Source of the DNA: Acidobacterium sp.
Lineage (GTDB): Bacteria; Acidobacteriota; Terriglobia; Terriglobales; Acidobacteriaceae
Reading direction: 5' to 3'
Length of the DNA stretch: 50,753 nt
NCBI GenBank assembly: GCA_027315385.1
Contig: DAHUYD010000073.1
Coordinates: 1 to 50,753 of the forward strand
Part shown: positions 26,761 through 36,425 of the stretch, in pieces
How the letters are laid out: the number at the start of each line of letters is the position of its first letter
Numbering within the stretch: position 1 is the first letter of the stretch
Position numbers and translations under genes: made by a program
The notes under the pieces: generated by a model
Told to the model about the DNA's origin: nothing
Databases searched by the model: none
Seen by the model: the letters and a program-made list of their open reading frames with translations, nothing else

Positions 26761-28557
26761 CTACCCACGGGTGGCGGAGGAGGGGCGGCGATTCCCGAAG
26801 GGCCGCCCCTTTACCTGTCCCTGGCCCTCCCGAAGTGTGACGAGTTGGTTGGGGGCGACGCCGTGCAGGCGCTCGTTGAGTCCCGAGGGCCAGCGGACGT
26901 CGATATCGGCGGAAGTTGCTTTGCCGAGGCCGAAGTGCAGGCGCGGATCGCTGGACGAGAGGAAGCTCGATCCGCTCAACACTTCCTGCGCCTGGGTTTT
27001 GCCGCCATAGCGGACGACGATGCGGGCTCCGATGGCGCTGCGGTTGCTTTTGACGCCCTCCAGCCGGACTTTGATCCAGTGGTTGCCGGCTGGGGCATCG
27101 TTGCGCAGGAGGGTGGGCGGCTCGTTGACGTTCATGATGAGCACGTCCATGTCGCCATCGTTGTCGAAGTCTCCAAAGGCTGCGCCGCGGCTGCAATGCG
27201 CCGCAGCGATGCCCGGGCCGGCCTCGGCTCCCATCTCGATGAAGGAGCCGTTGCCGCGGTTGCGGAAGAGGATGCGCGGGCTGCGAGCAGGAAAGCGCGG
27301 CGAGACCTTCGCGACTTCAGGGTAGACCGATCCGGAAGTGAGGAGGATGTCGGGCCAGCCATCGTTGTCGAAGTCCACAATGCCGGCGCCGAAGCAAACG
27401 AAGCGGCTCTCGCGGTTGAGGCCGGCCGCGACGGTTACATCGTCGAAGTAGCCTTTGCCGTCGTTGCGGTAGAGTCCGGTGGCCTGGCCGTAGTAGTGGG
27501 TCTTCACGATATCCAGGTGGCCGTCGAGGTTGTAGTCGCCCACGGCGGCGCCCATGCCGCCCATCTCGCGGCCTTCGCCGTTGACGGCGACGCCGCGGAG
27601 GAGGGCTTCCTCGCGAAAAGTGCCGTCGCGGTTGTTCATGAGGAGAAAGGAAGGCGTCATATCGCAGGCGACGAAGATATCGGGCCAGCCGTCTTCGTCG
27701 GCGTCGAAGCTGAGGGCGGTGAGGCCATAGGAGCCGTGCAGCGCGGCGACGCCGGACTGCGTCGATACATCGGTAAAGGTGCCGTTGCCGTTGTTGCGGT
27801 AGAGATATTGATGGGCTTTGGGCAGGCCCAGGGGGCCGCACATGGTGGCCACTCCCTCGTAGTTGCAATTGGGAACATCGAGAGAGGGCTTTTGCGCGGT
27901 GGCGAGATCGATCTCAAGGTAGTTGGAGACAAAGAGATCGAGATGGCCGTCGCGGTTGTAGTCGAGGAAGGTGCAGCCGGTGCTGTAGCGCGTGGCGGGA
28001 AAGAGCAGGCCGGCCTCGGCGGTGACGTTGGAGAATGTGCCGTCGCCGTTGTTGCGGTAGAGGCGGTTCTGGCCGTAGTAGGTGAGGAAGAGATCTTCCC
28101 AGCCATCGTTGTTGTAGTCGCCGACGCAGACGCCCTGAGCCCAGCCGGGGTCGGCAAGGCCGGATCGCGCGGTGACGTCGGTAAACGTGCCATCTCGATT
28201 GTTGCGGTAGAGGCGGTTGCCGGAACCGGGGGGCGTGCCGGCCAGAGTGCGACCGCCGAGGATGAAGATGTCGATCCATCCATCGTTGTCGTAGTCGAAG
28301 AACGCGCAGCCGGTGGCCATTGACTCGACGATGTAGGTGAAGGTGCCGGGCTCGCCGTAGATGATGGGGGTGGTGAGCCCGGCCTGGCGGGCGACGTCGG
28401 TGAATCGCGAGAAAGGCGGAGCAGGCGTGTTCAGAGCGGAGGCGGCGGCGCGCAATTCGGGGGGCAGCAGCGCTGGGGCCAGAGCCTGAGGAATGGAACG
28501 CAGGAGCCGGCGCCGCGTCCAGAGATTCGGGGAATTCGTGTTGTTCATCGACGACAT
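26761..28557 (-). CDS. CRTAC1-type FG-GAP / ASPIC-UnbV repeat protein
   Basis: The 598-residue exported protein has a twin-arginine-like start (TRRRLLRSIPQAL). At least seven FG-GAP/calcium-loop repeats of the type DYDNDGWIDIF, DYNNDGWEDLF and DFDNDGDMDVL indicate an integrin-like beta-propeller. The C-terminal ASPIC/UnbV domain (about 505-585) includes GARIVVRYGG, LSSSDPRLHFGLG and VRWPSG. Acidobacteriota often carry such genes next to TPR genes, as here (22-base gap). The function of bacterial members is not established; a surface or periplasmic binding scaffold is plausible. The last codons overlap a hairpin with a UUCG-like loop. Confidence 0.9.
   Translation of the reverse strand: MSSMNNTNSPNLWTRRRLLRSIPQALAPALLPPELRAAASALNTPAPPFSRFTDVARQAGLTTPIIYGEPGTFTYIVESMATGCAFFDYDNDGWIDIFILGGRTLAGTPPGSGNRLYRNNRDGTFTDVTARSGLADPGWAQGVCVGDYNNDGWEDLFLTYYGQNRLYRNNGDGTFSNVTAEAGLLFPATRYSTGCTFLDYNRDGHLDLFVSNYLEIDLATAQKPSLDVPNCNYEGVATMCGPLGLPKAHQYLYRNNGNGTFTDVSTQSGVAALHGSYGLTALSFDADEDGWPDIFVACDMTPSFLLMNNRDGTFREEALLRGVAVNGEGREMGGMGAAVGDYNLDGHLDIVKTHYYGQATGLYRNDGKGYFDDVTVAAGLNRESRFVCFGAGIVDFDNDGWPDILLTSGSVYPEVAKVSPRFPARSPRILFRNRGNGSFIEMGAEAGPGIAAAHCSRGAAFGDFDNDGDMDVLIMNVNEPPTLLRNDAPAGNHWIKVRLEGVKSNRSAIGARIVVRYGGKTQAQEVLSGSSFLSSSDPRLHFGLGKATSADIDVRWPSGLNERLHGVAPNQLVTLREGQGQVKGRPFGNRRPSSATRG
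26781..26810 (-). terminator. hairpin over the 3' end of the FG-GAP gene
   Basis: AGGGGCGGC and GCCGCCCCT form a perfect 9-bp stem around a loop that holds a CC-TTCG-GG mini-stem on the minus strand. It overlaps the last codons of the FG-GAP gene. A further small stem (ccggg/cccgg) lies just downstream near 26745. No U-run is present. It may mark the end of the TPR/FG-GAP unit, upstream of the respiratory promoter. Confidence 0.4.
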
Positions 28558-28578
28558 TGTTCCGCTCTCATGTTCGGA

Positions 28579-30093
28579 TCAGGGCGCCTGGGGCGCAGCG
28601 GCGAGCTTCCTGCTGAGACTGAGCGCGGCCGCATTTTCGGGATCGATGCGGAGCGCGTGCCGCACCGCTTCCCTTGCCTCGCTGAGGCGGGATTCCGCAG
28701 CGAGCGTGGCGGCCAGGGAAATCCACGCCTGGGCATCCTGCGGGAGACCGGAGACGGTGATGCGGAACTGCTGCTCGGCTGCCGCGGTGTCTCCGGCCTG
28801 GAAGTCCATGTAGCCGAGGCGGTAGTGCGCGAGGACAAAATGAGGATCGGCGCGGAGGGCCAGCTGGAGTGCGGCGCGTTCGCCCTGGGTGTCGCCGAGA
28901 TCGTCCTGAACGAGAGCCAGTTGCCAGGCCAGGCCGGCGTCCTGGGGCTCTGCAGCGCAGGCTTGCTGGAGAAGCGCGGCTGCTTTGCGATTGTCGCCTG
29001 ACTTGCGCGCCTCCGCGGCCTCAGCAGCTTTGGAAACGGCAAGCGCCCGGTCCGACTCCTGTTTGAGCCTTTGCTGGTAAAGGAGAAGCTGGCGCTGCGC
29101 GGCCTGGGTTTCGCCGAGCGCGCGCAGAACCCTGGCCAGTTCGAAGTAAATCTGGGGCGCGTTTGCGCCGAGGGATCGCGCCTTTTCCAACTGCACTTTC
29201 GCGCCGGCGGGATCGTTCAGGTCCGCGAGAACCATGCCGAGGTTGACACGCGGGTTAAAGTCGCCAGGGCTGAGGGCCACGGCTTCCTCCAGATGCCTGC
29301 GCGCCGCCTGGTAGTCCCCTGCCCTTTTCTCCAGCAGGCCGTTCAGGTTGAGCAGGTCGGGATCGCGGGGAGCGAGCGCAAGCAGCTTTTGTCCCAGGGG
29401 AAGAGCGCGGTCGTTGTCGCCGGTAATGACCAGGGTGCGCAGATAGATTCGCTGCGCTTCGAGATCGCCGGGGCGGGCAGCGGCGAATGTCTTCGAAATC
29501 GCAGTCGCGGCTGCATAATGCGATTCGTCGACATAGAGCGCGACCAGCTGCGCGGTCAGGGCGTCGGAGCGCGGATCGGCTTTGAGGCCCTTCTGCAGCG
29601 TCTGCTCCTCCTCGCTCAACATGCCGGTCTTCCTGTAAGCGATGGCGAGATCGAGGGAGAGATTCTCGTCGGGGGCGGCACCGTGCAGGCTGCGGATTAC
29701 CGAGGTGTAGTCACCGGCAGCGATGAGGATTTTGGCCTGCCCGTCGAGCGCGGGGGCCGATGCGGGATCGATTTGAAGGGCGGAGCGGTAGGCCCGCAGC
29801 GCGCATTCCGGCTGACGATGGCGGCCGAACCAGGCACCCAGCCGGGTAAAGGACAGTGCGCCGGGACGATCGTGAATCTGTGCCTGGATGGAAGCGGGGC
29901 CGGTGCAGGCAGCGCCCGCCGCCGCGCAGAAGCAGGCCGCGGCCGCGAATCCGGCGAGGCACAGATCCGCACGCCGCAATTTGAAAACCCGACGACACGC
30001 AAGGGCAGAGGTTTGGGGCGAACGGGAAACGAGGCGAACCGCGCGGCGGGCATAAGCAGTGAAGGCCGATCGCCTGAAATACGCTGTGAGCAT
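28579..30093 (-). CDS. TPR-repeat protein with membrane anchor
   Basis: The 504-residue protein has a basic N-terminus, a hydrophobic segment (about 45-65, LCLAGFAAAACFCAAAGAAC) and then tetratricopeptide repeats to the end, for example ALRAYRSALQIDPASAPALDGQAKIL and ARRHLEEAVALSPGDFNPRVNLGMVLADL. TPR arrays are protein-protein scaffolds. The ATG at 30093 is preferred over the upstream start at 30129 because GAGGAG lies just before it. It is translated before the ASPIC/UnbV gene and probably co-transcribed. The pair likely work together at the cell envelope, but the partner is unknown. Confidence 0.88.
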   Translation of the reverse strand: MLTAYFRRSAFTAYARRAVRLVSRSPQTSALACRRVFKLRRADLCLAGFAAAACFCAAAGAACTGPASIQAQIHDRPGALSFTRLGAWFGRHRQPECALRAYRSALQIDPASAPALDGQAKILIAAGDYTSVIRSLHGAAPDENLSLDLAIAYRKTGMLSEEEQTLQKGLKADPRSDALTAQLVALYVDESHYAAATAISKTFAAARPGDLEAQRIYLRTLVITGDNDRALPLGQKLLALAPRDPDLLNLNGLLEKRAGDYQAARRHLEEAVALSPGDFNPRVNLGMVLADLNDPAGAKVQLEKARSLGANAPQIYFELARVLRALGETQAAQRQLLLYQQRLKQESDRALAVSKAAEAAEARKSGDNRKAAALLQQACAAEPQDAGLAWQLALVQDDLGDTQGERAALQLALRADPHFVLAHYRLGYMDFQAGDTAAAEQQFRITVSGLPQDAQAWISLAATLAAESRLSEAREAVRHALRIDPENAAALSLSRKLAAAPQAP

Positions 30094-30220
30094 ACTCTCC
30101 TCAGCACCCCGCAGGGCGGCACGAGACAAAGGTTGCCGCCGCCTGCAACCGCATCGGAAACCTGGAGCGGGAAAGCCGATGTCTGAGAATAATCAATCGC
30201 TCCGCGGCGGACAAGCAAAG

Positions 30221-30236
30221 CTGCTGCGAGGCAGCA
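30221..30236 (-). terminator. weak hairpin after the CadC-propeller gene
   Basis: On the minus strand TGCTGC-CTC-GCAGCA forms a short stem followed by TTTGCTTG. It lies about 60 bases after the stop of the winged-helix/propeller gene and before the TPR gene. It is a weak candidate terminator. The rest of the 198-base gap at 30094-30291 shows nothing else. Confidence 0.3.
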
Positions 30237-30291
30237 ACGGCTCCGATTTGGAGGAGAGCCGACCGCACAGGGCGCGATGCCGAGGAGGTGT

Positions 30292-32577
30292 CTATCGCGG
30301 CAGTTCCGCTGAGTAGAGATTCGCCGTGGAAGTGCGGGCGCTGACCAGGAGGACGTCTCCGGGGGCCAGCCCGGCGAAGCGGTAATCCAGGACGATGGCG
30401 GAGCGCAGGTCGTGCAGATCCGCCACGCGCTCGACCTTGCCGGTGGCGACAACGGCTCGGTAGATGGGCTGATCAGCCTGTGCGAAATCGTGGAAATAGA
30501 TGGCGTGGTCGTCGTGCGACCAGGCGGGATCGGCGATATTCTGCTGGGCCAGCAAGCGCCAGGTTTTTTTGGCAACGTCGTAGACCATCAGCTTCTTCTG
30601 GTCGATGGAAAGCGCGGCAATGTATTTGCCGCTGGCGGACCAGCGGGGACTGAAGAGGCCGCTGGAGCCGGGTAGCCTGGTGAGCTTGCGCGTGGCAACA
30701 TTAACCAGATAGATGGCTTTGGGTTCAGAAGCCTCGGCCATGAGATCGGGGAGGCGTCCGAAGACGAGGGTCTTTTGATCGGGAGACCAGTCAGGGTCGG
30801 CCTCGCTGCGTTTTTCGTCGAGCACTTCCTGGAGATGACCGCCGTCGGCATCCACGGTGTAAATCTTCCAGGGCATTCCCGGCTGGCGCGCCATGAGGAC
30901 GAGATGCTGGGCGTCCGGGGACCAGTGCATCATGAACACCTGCATGGGCCGGCTGGTGATCTGCATGCGGCCGGAGCCATTGGTGCGGCTGCGCCACAAC
31001 GAGCCATCGTCATCGCGGATCCAGGCGACCCACTGGCCGTCCCTCGAGAAGGCCACTCGACGCGCGTTGCTCAGAGGTCCGCCGCAGGGCACAAACAAGT
31101 GGGCATCCGGATCGTAGCGCAGCAGTTCGGACTGGTTGGTGAGGCCGATGAAGAAGGTGCGGTCGCCCTCTCGTCCGGTGATCGGCGCTTCGTAATCGAG
31201 TGGGCCGTTGGTGATGCGAATGGGTTTTTCAGGGCGGCCCAACCATCCACCCCGTTCCGGAATGGCCCAGATATTGCTGTCGCCGTTGCGGGCGGACTGG
31301 AAGACATAATAGCGTCCGTCGGCAGTCCAGCTGCCGCAGCACTCGGCAGGCGGAGAACTGGTCCAGTCCGGCAGGAGAAGATGCGCATCGCCTCCATGGC
31401 GGTTGAGGTTCCAGAGGGCCGAAGTATGAGTTTCGTCGTTGAGCAGTGTGAGGCGGAGGCGGCTGCCGTCCGGCGACCAGCGGAGCCAAAACGCGCGGCC
31501 AGGCAACGTGGCGAAGCGGTGAATGCCGGAGCCGTTCTCGTTGGCGACATAGAGCGAGTCGCCGCTGGCATAGAGAATGTGCTGGCCATCCGGCAACCAG
31601 GTGGCGTCGTGCGCCAGAATACCCGGGATCTTCTGCGCCGTCCCGCCAATGGTGGATGCGATCCAGAGGGCCTGCTCGGGAGCGGTGGCCAGATGATTGC
31701 GGAGCAGAAGCTGAGAACCATCGGGAGAGATATCGCCCAGGGACGGCGAGGCCAGCTCTTCCGGCAAAGCGAGGGTGGTGGTTTCGCCGTCTGCAATGAG
31801 CGCCTGGGCCAGGACAGCGCCGCCGTTCTCAATTTCCTGAAAATAGATCCGCGAGCCGTCTGTTGCGGTACCGGGAAAACTCTCGAAGAGGGGATCTCCG
31901 GGCGAGACGCGTCCCGAGAAGGTAATCCGGGTGAGGCGGGGTGGCGCTGTGTAGACCGGACGCTGCCCAACACCGAGGACGAAGCCGCCGAGTCCTGCGG
32001 CGGCGGCGGCGCAGAGTATCCACAGAAGGGTTCTGGAACGCCCGCGGCGAACCGGATGGAGCGGGATCGTCGTGCCGCCGCTCTGAGACGCGGGCAGCGG
32101 ATCGGCTGCTCGGGTTGGCCGCTCCAGCGGGTCGGCGGCGGGAGGCTTTATGCCCTCTTCGGGCGGGTTGAGAACCGTCACCGGCGCGAGGAAGCGATAG
32201 CCGCGACGCGCCAGGGTTTCGATGAAGCGTGGATTCTCGGCCGAGTCGCCCAGGGTATCGCGCAACTTATTGATGGCGGTGCCCAGGCTGTGGTCGAAGT
32301 CGACGATGGTCTCGGATCCCCAGAGCCGGTTCTGGATCTCCTCACGGGTGACGAGCTCACCGGGGCGCTCGAGCAAACAGAGCAGCACCCGAAAAGGCTG
32401 AGCCTGCAGGCGCAGGCGCACACCGGATTTACGCAGTTCTCCCGAGCCAGAGTCGGCCTCGAAAAGGCCGAAACGAAAACGGACTGCCGCCTTTTCCTGA
32501 TGCCCAGCCGAGACGGTCACGAGGGAGACCCGAAGTGGAAACAACCTATTTGTACCCTTCCGGGCGGAGACAGTCAA
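30292..32577 (-). CDS. CadC-like winged-helix regulator fused to a PD40 beta-propeller
   Basis: The 761-residue one-component membrane regulator has an OmpR/ToxR-type winged helix at about 33-133 (LRLQAQPFRVLLCLLERPGELVTREE region, then RRGYRFLAPV), a Pro-rich linker, one membrane segment (about 184-204) and a periplasmic TolB-like propeller to the end with repeats such as SPDGSRL, SPDAQHL and SPDQKTL. Such proteins bind DNA while anchored in the membrane. The start is uncertain: a TTG at 32577 is the longest, a GTG at 32520 is possible, and neither has a clear ribosome site. It diverges from the TonB-dependent receptor and is the likely regulator of that alpha-glucan locus. Confidence 0.88.
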   Translation of the reverse strand: MTVSARKGTNRLFPLRVSLVTVSAGHQEKAAVRFRFGLFEADSGSGELRKSGVRLRLQAQPFRVLLCLLERPGELVTREEIQNRLWGSETIVDFDHSLGTAINKLRDTLGDSAENPRFIETLARRGYRFLAPVTVLNPPEEGIKPPAADPLERPTRAADPLPASQSGGTTIPLHPVRRGRSRTLLWILCAAAAAGLGGFVLGVGQRPVYTAPPRLTRITFSGRVSPGDPLFESFPGTATDGSRIYFQEIENGGAVLAQALIADGETTTLALPEELASPSLGDISPDGSQLLLRNHLATAPEQALWIASTIGGTAQKIPGILAHDATWLPDGQHILYASGDSLYVANENGSGIHRFATLPGRAFWLRWSPDGSRLRLTLLNDETHTSALWNLNRHGGDAHLLLPDWTSSPPAECCGSWTADGRYYVFQSARNGDSNIWAIPERGGWLGRPEKPIRITNGPLDYEAPITGREGDRTFFIGLTNQSELLRYDPDAHLFVPCGGPLSNARRVAFSRDGQWVAWIRDDDGSLWRSRTNGSGRMQITSRPMQVFMMHWSPDAQHLVLMARQPGMPWKIYTVDADGGHLQEVLDEKRSEADPDWSPDQKTLVFGRLPDLMAEASEPKAIYLVNVATRKLTRLPGSSGLFSPRWSASGKYIAALSIDQKKLMVYDVAKKTWRLLAQQNIADPAWSHDDHAIYFHDFAQADQPIYRAVVATGKVERVADLHDLRSAIVLDYRFAGLAPGDVLLVSARTSTANLYSAELPR

Positions 32578-32764
32578 TGCACATCTGCACCGCTCCTCGT
32601 GATGATAGTTTCCCGTATGTTACTGGAATTTCGTAAGTTATATGGTGATTAACATTTGATTCAAAAAAGGCTCGCCGTGCATTGCCGGGTGTGGCGGTGA
32701 GCGAGTGTCATTCACGCTGGCCGGCAGTACGCAGTCTGCGGACTCAGAAGGCTCGGGAGGCTTT

Positions 32765-35700
32765 ATGGTGAATCGAATGAAGAGGGCTACAACTGGCACA
32801 GCCTGGTGGGCTTTTCTTTTGGTGGTGGTCTTCGCGGTTTCCGGCGGACTCGGCGCGTACGCTCAGTCCGACAACGGCAGCATTGTGGGCACGGTCACCG
32901 ATCAGTCGGGTGCGGCGATACCGAATGCGGCCATCGACATCACGAACCTTGCTACCGGGGTGAAGTTCCATGCCACGTCGGACGGCGAGGGCGGATTCCA
33001 GATTCAGGCGGTGCCGCGCGGATCCTACACTGCAGAGGTGAAGTCGAGCGGCTTTGAGAGCCAGAAGGCTAACTTCACGGTGGAAGTTGCGACGTCGCAG
33101 ACCCTGATCTTCAAGCTGTCGCCTGGCGCGGTGAACACCACGGTGACGGTAACGAGCGCCGCGCCGCTGGTGGACACGACGGATGCGACGATTGGGGACA
33201 CCATCCAGGGCAAGCAGGTTACGGACCTGCCGCTGAACGGCCGTAACTTTACGCAGCTGGCACTGTTGACGCCAGGGGTCACCCGCGGCGCGTATGGCGA
33301 CATTGCTTCAGGCGGCGGCAGCTCCAATATGACGGAAACCATGCGCAACAACGAGAGCGGCTCCGCGGCACTGTCCGTGAACGGGCTTCGTCCGCAGGCG
33401 GACAACTACATTCTGGACGGCGTGGACAACAACGATGGGATGGTCAACACCATCCTGTTCTATCCGAACATCGACGCGACTCAGGAATTCAAGATCGACA
33501 CGAACATCGCCCCGGCCGAGTACGGCCGCGCGGGCGGCGCGATCGTGGTGAGTTCCACGAAGAGCGGCACCAACAAATACCACGGCTCGCTCTTCGAGTT
33601 CTATCGCGACCGGAGCTTCGACTCCAACCCGAACTACCGGTTCGACGGAGCGCCTGCGACTCCGGCGGCGGGCTTCCTGCGCAACCAGCCCGGCTTCTCG
33701 ATCGGCGGACCGTTCCTGAAGAACAAGCTGTTCGGGTTCGGGGACTATCAGGCGCTGCGGGAGACACTCGCCGTGTCGCCGCACTACGTGACCGTTCCCA
33801 CCGCGCTGATGCGCCAGGGGAACTTTACGGAACTGCTGAACCAGGCGGGATCGGGCTCGAACCAGTACGAAACGCAGTATCCGCGGTGCTATCCGGGGTC
33901 GTACACGGACTCCAGCGGGACTCATCCGTACGCGGGGGCGACGACGTTCGGCGCCCAGGCCGGCTGGATCTTCGACCCGACCACGTGCGGCCAACCCGGC
34001 GGTCCCGCGCAGTTCATCTCGGGCGGGCAGGCCAATGTGATTCCCACGAGCCGGCTGAATCCGGCGGCGGTCGCCTACCTCAACGCGTTTCCCATGCCGA
34101 GCCGTACGGATCGCTATCTGAATAACTATCTTGTCACCCAGAACGAAGCCAACAAGTACAACACTTTCGATGTTCGCTTCGACTGGAACCCGACCGAAAA
34201 CGACCGGGCGTTCATCCGCTACAGTTACGACAACTCGGTGAACACGAAGACGTCTGAATTCACGAAGCTGCCGGCGGGAGGAGGCACCGGGATCAATCCG
34301 ACTCACGCGCGGGGCTACGATCTGGGGTACACGCATATCTTCTCGGCGAATGTTGTCAACGATGTGCACATCGCCTACAACCGCGACAACTATGGCTACA
34401 CGCCGCCCATGTACGGATCATATGTCTCGAAAGACCTGGGCATCGTGAACGCGAACATCAACATGGAGACCACCGGGGGCGCGCTGATCGGCGGGTGGAA
34501 GGGCAACCTCGAGTACACGGGCGACTACGGCCTGTACGCGGTTCCGCAGAACACGTACGAACTGAACGATGCGGTGAGCTGGAACAAAGGGCAGCACGCC
34601 TTCAAATTCGGGGGCACGTTTATCCGCCGCCAGGTGGAATTCTTCAACCCGCAGGAGGGCAAGGGCTACTTCTGGATCGACGAGGGGACGGTCGACTTTA
34701 CGGGCTACGAAGTCTCGGAGCTGATGGCGGGCGGCGTGGACCAGTACCAGATCGGCTCGCAGCAGGGCTACTTTGCGAACATCGGGCAGGAAGACGGGGT
34801 GTTCGGCGAGGACGTATGGCGGGTGAACCGGAATCTTACGCTGAACTACGGCCTGCGGTGGGATTTCCTGTCGCATCCGTATGAGGCGCACAACCAGCAG
34901 TCCGCCTTCAACGTGCAGACGGGGACGGTGATGATTGCCGGCAGGAACGGCGTCCCGGCCAGCATTATCTACCAGGACTACCATGACTTCGGTCCGCGGC
35001 TGGGGTTTGCGTACGACCTGCGCGGGGACGGCAAAACGGTGCTTCGCGGCGGATACGGGATTTTCTACTTCCACGACTACGGCGGCGTGGGCAACCAGCT
35101 TGGCGAACAGCCTCCGTTCGGCGGCAGCAACGATTACCTGGCCAGCAACGGATACTGCATCACGTTCACGGGGCAGCTGAACCAGACGCCGGTGAGCACG
35201 GGCAACGACTACAACTGCAACGGCTACACCAGCCCGTCGACGGTGGCGTACAGCGCCAGCGGGGACACGGGCATTCCGCTGCCGGCGCGCGGTTATCCCA
35301 ACTTCAACCCCGCGGCGCCGCCGCCGGGGACGGCGATGATCGGGGTTAACCCGCGCATGAAAACCAGCACGATTGACGAATGGAATCTACAGGTAGAGCA
35401 CCAGTTCGGTTCGAACAACGTTCTCAACGTCGCATACGTGGGGACGGGTGCCTCGAACCTTTCCTCTTACTACCCCTATAACATCAACCAGTTCGGCAGC
35501 GGCGTGCAGAACTTCCCGGGCTTAGGGGGCATCAACTACAACGACAATAACGGCATTTCGAACTATAACGGCCTGCAGGTGCACGCGGTGCATCGCGCGG
35601 CCAACGGCCTGATTGCGACGGCATCCTATGCGTGGTCGCATACGCTGGACGATTCCACAGGGGCCTCCGAGGGCCAGTCGGCTGCGCTGTACTTCTCGCC

Positions 35701-36301
35701 GATGGCTGGATACGGCAATTCGATCCAGGATCAGCGGCACGTGTTCAGCACGTCGATCCTTTACCCGCTGCCGTTCGGCCGGGGGCAGAAATTCGGCGGG
35801 GATATCTCGCGTCCGCTGGACTGGGTGGTGGGGGGATGGCAGACCAGCATCATCTCGCTGCTGCAGACCGGCACCCCGGTGGATTTGTCGACAGGCGAAT
35901 ACGCGCCGGGCAATCGTCCCGATCTCACAGGCAAGATTTCGTATCCGAAGTCAACGGGAGGCAACGCCGGGAATTACTGGTTCGATCCGGCCGCGTTTGC
36001 GAATCCGCCCACGGTCAAGTCGGCGGCCTGCAACTGCACGGTCTATACGCGACTGGGAACGCTGGGGCGCGATCAGATCTACGGTCCCGGCTTCAAAACG
36101 GTCAACTTCAGCCTGCAGAAGACGGTTCAGCTGGCCGAGCGCTATTCGCTGGAACTCCACGGCGATGCGTTCAACCTGCTGAACACGCCGGCGTTCACCA
36201 ATCCGAACGGCAGCCTCACGTCGTCGCAGTTCGGGCAGATCGAGGGAACGCAGGTTTACACGAACCGTCAAATCCAGCTGGCGGCGCGTTTCGTCTTCTA
36301 G
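32765..36301 (+). CDS. TonB-dependent receptor, Oar-like, of the alpha-glucan locus
   Basis: The 1178-residue receptor has a signal peptide (about 1-35, ending AYAQS), a carboxypeptidase-regulatory domain (GSIVGTVTDQSGAAIPNAAI), a plug with LPLNGRNFTQLALLTPGV and NYILDGVDNNDG, and a large barrel ending LAARFVF with a terminal Phe. GGGAGG lies four bases before the ATG at 32765; the open frame extends upstream to 32705 without a ribosome site. Two secreted GH13 enzymes follow on the same strand, so its substrate is probably a maltodextrin or similar alpha-glucan. That substrate call is from context only. Confidence 0.92.
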   Translation: MVNRMKRATTGTAWWAFLLVVVFAVSGGLGAYAQSDNGSIVGTVTDQSGAAIPNAAIDITNLATGVKFHATSDGEGGFQIQAVPRGSYTAEVKSSGFESQKANFTVEVATSQTLIFKLSPGAVNTTVTVTSAAPLVDTTDATIGDTIQGKQVTDLPLNGRNFTQLALLTPGVTRGAYGDIASGGGSSNMTETMRNNESGSAALSVNGLRPQADNYILDGVDNNDGMVNTILFYPNIDATQEFKIDTNIAPAEYGRAGGAIVVSSTKSGTNKYHGSLFEFYRDRSFDSNPNYRFDGAPATPAAGFLRNQPGFSIGGPFLKNKLFGFGDYQALRETLAVSPHYVTVPTALMRQGNFTELLNQAGSGSNQYETQYPRCYPGSYTDSSGTHPYAGATTFGAQAGWIFDPTTCGQPGGPAQFISGGQANVIPTSRLNPAAVAYLNAFPMPSRTDRYLNNYLVTQNEANKYNTFDVRFDWNPTENDRAFIRYSYDNSVNTKTSEFTKLPAGGGTGINPTHARGYDLGYTHIFSANVVNDVHIAYNRDNYGYTPPMYGSYVSKDLGIVNANINMETTGGALIGGWKGNLEYTGDYGLYAVPQNTYELNDAVSWNKGQHAFKFGGTFIRRQVEFFNPQEGKGYFWIDEGTVDFTGYEVSELMAGGVDQYQIGSQQGYFANIGQEDGVFGEDVWRVNRNLTLNYGLRWDFLSHPYEAHNQQSAFNVQTGTVMIAGRNGVPASIIYQDYHDFGPRLGFAYDLRGDGKTVLRGGYGIFYFHDYGGVGNQLGEQPPFGGSNDYLASNGYCITFTGQLNQTPVSTGNDYNCNGYTSPSTVAYSASGDTGIPLPARGYPNFNPAAPPPGTAMIGVNPRMKTSTIDEWNLQVEHQFGSNNVLNVAYVGTGASNLSSYYPYNINQFGSGVQNFPGLGGINYNDNNGISNYNGLQVHAVHRAANGLIATASYAWSHTLDDSTGASEGQSAALYFSPMAGYGNSIQDQRHVFSTSILYPLPFGRGQKFGGDISRPLDWVVGGWQTSIISLLQTGTPVDLSTGEYAPGNRPDLTGKISYPKSTGGNAGNYWFDPAAFANPPTVKSAACNCTVYTRLGTLGRDQIYGPGFKTVNFSLQKTVQLAERYSLELHGDAFNLLNTPAFTNPNGSLTSSQFGQIEGTQVYTNRQIQLAARFVF

Positions 36302-36317
36302 CAGGGCACCTGGTCTG

Positions 36318-36348
36318 TGCGCCACGGCGAAGGTCTCGTCGTGGCGCA
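36318..36348 (+). terminator. 13-bp hairpin between receptor and GH13 genes
   Basis: TGCGCCACGGCGA (36318-36330) pairs with TCGTCGTGGCGCA (36336-36348) over 13 bp with one G-U pair, closing a 5-base loop. It is the strongest hairpin seen in the window. TGAACTTTCG follows, with only a short T-run. It could terminate or attenuate the receptor transcript, or protect its 3' end after processing, and so set the ratio of receptor to enzymes. Confidence 0.65.
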
Positions 36349-36425
36349 TGAACTTTCGCGATCCTGCAAATGGGTACTGTACTGACAGCCAGCCATAGTC
36401 CGCAGCGACGGACAAGGGGATATCC

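Noticed and set aside
26749-28323. A 524-codon plus-strand frame opposite the FG-GAP gene
   Set aside because: Its repeated VAVEEG-like pattern is the mirror of the FG-GAP repeats; the sense gene has signal peptide, calcium loops and an ASPIC domain.
30775-32652. A 625-codon plus-strand frame opposite the CadC-propeller gene
   Set aside because: No recognisable domain, fully antisense to a coherent regulator, no ribosome site.
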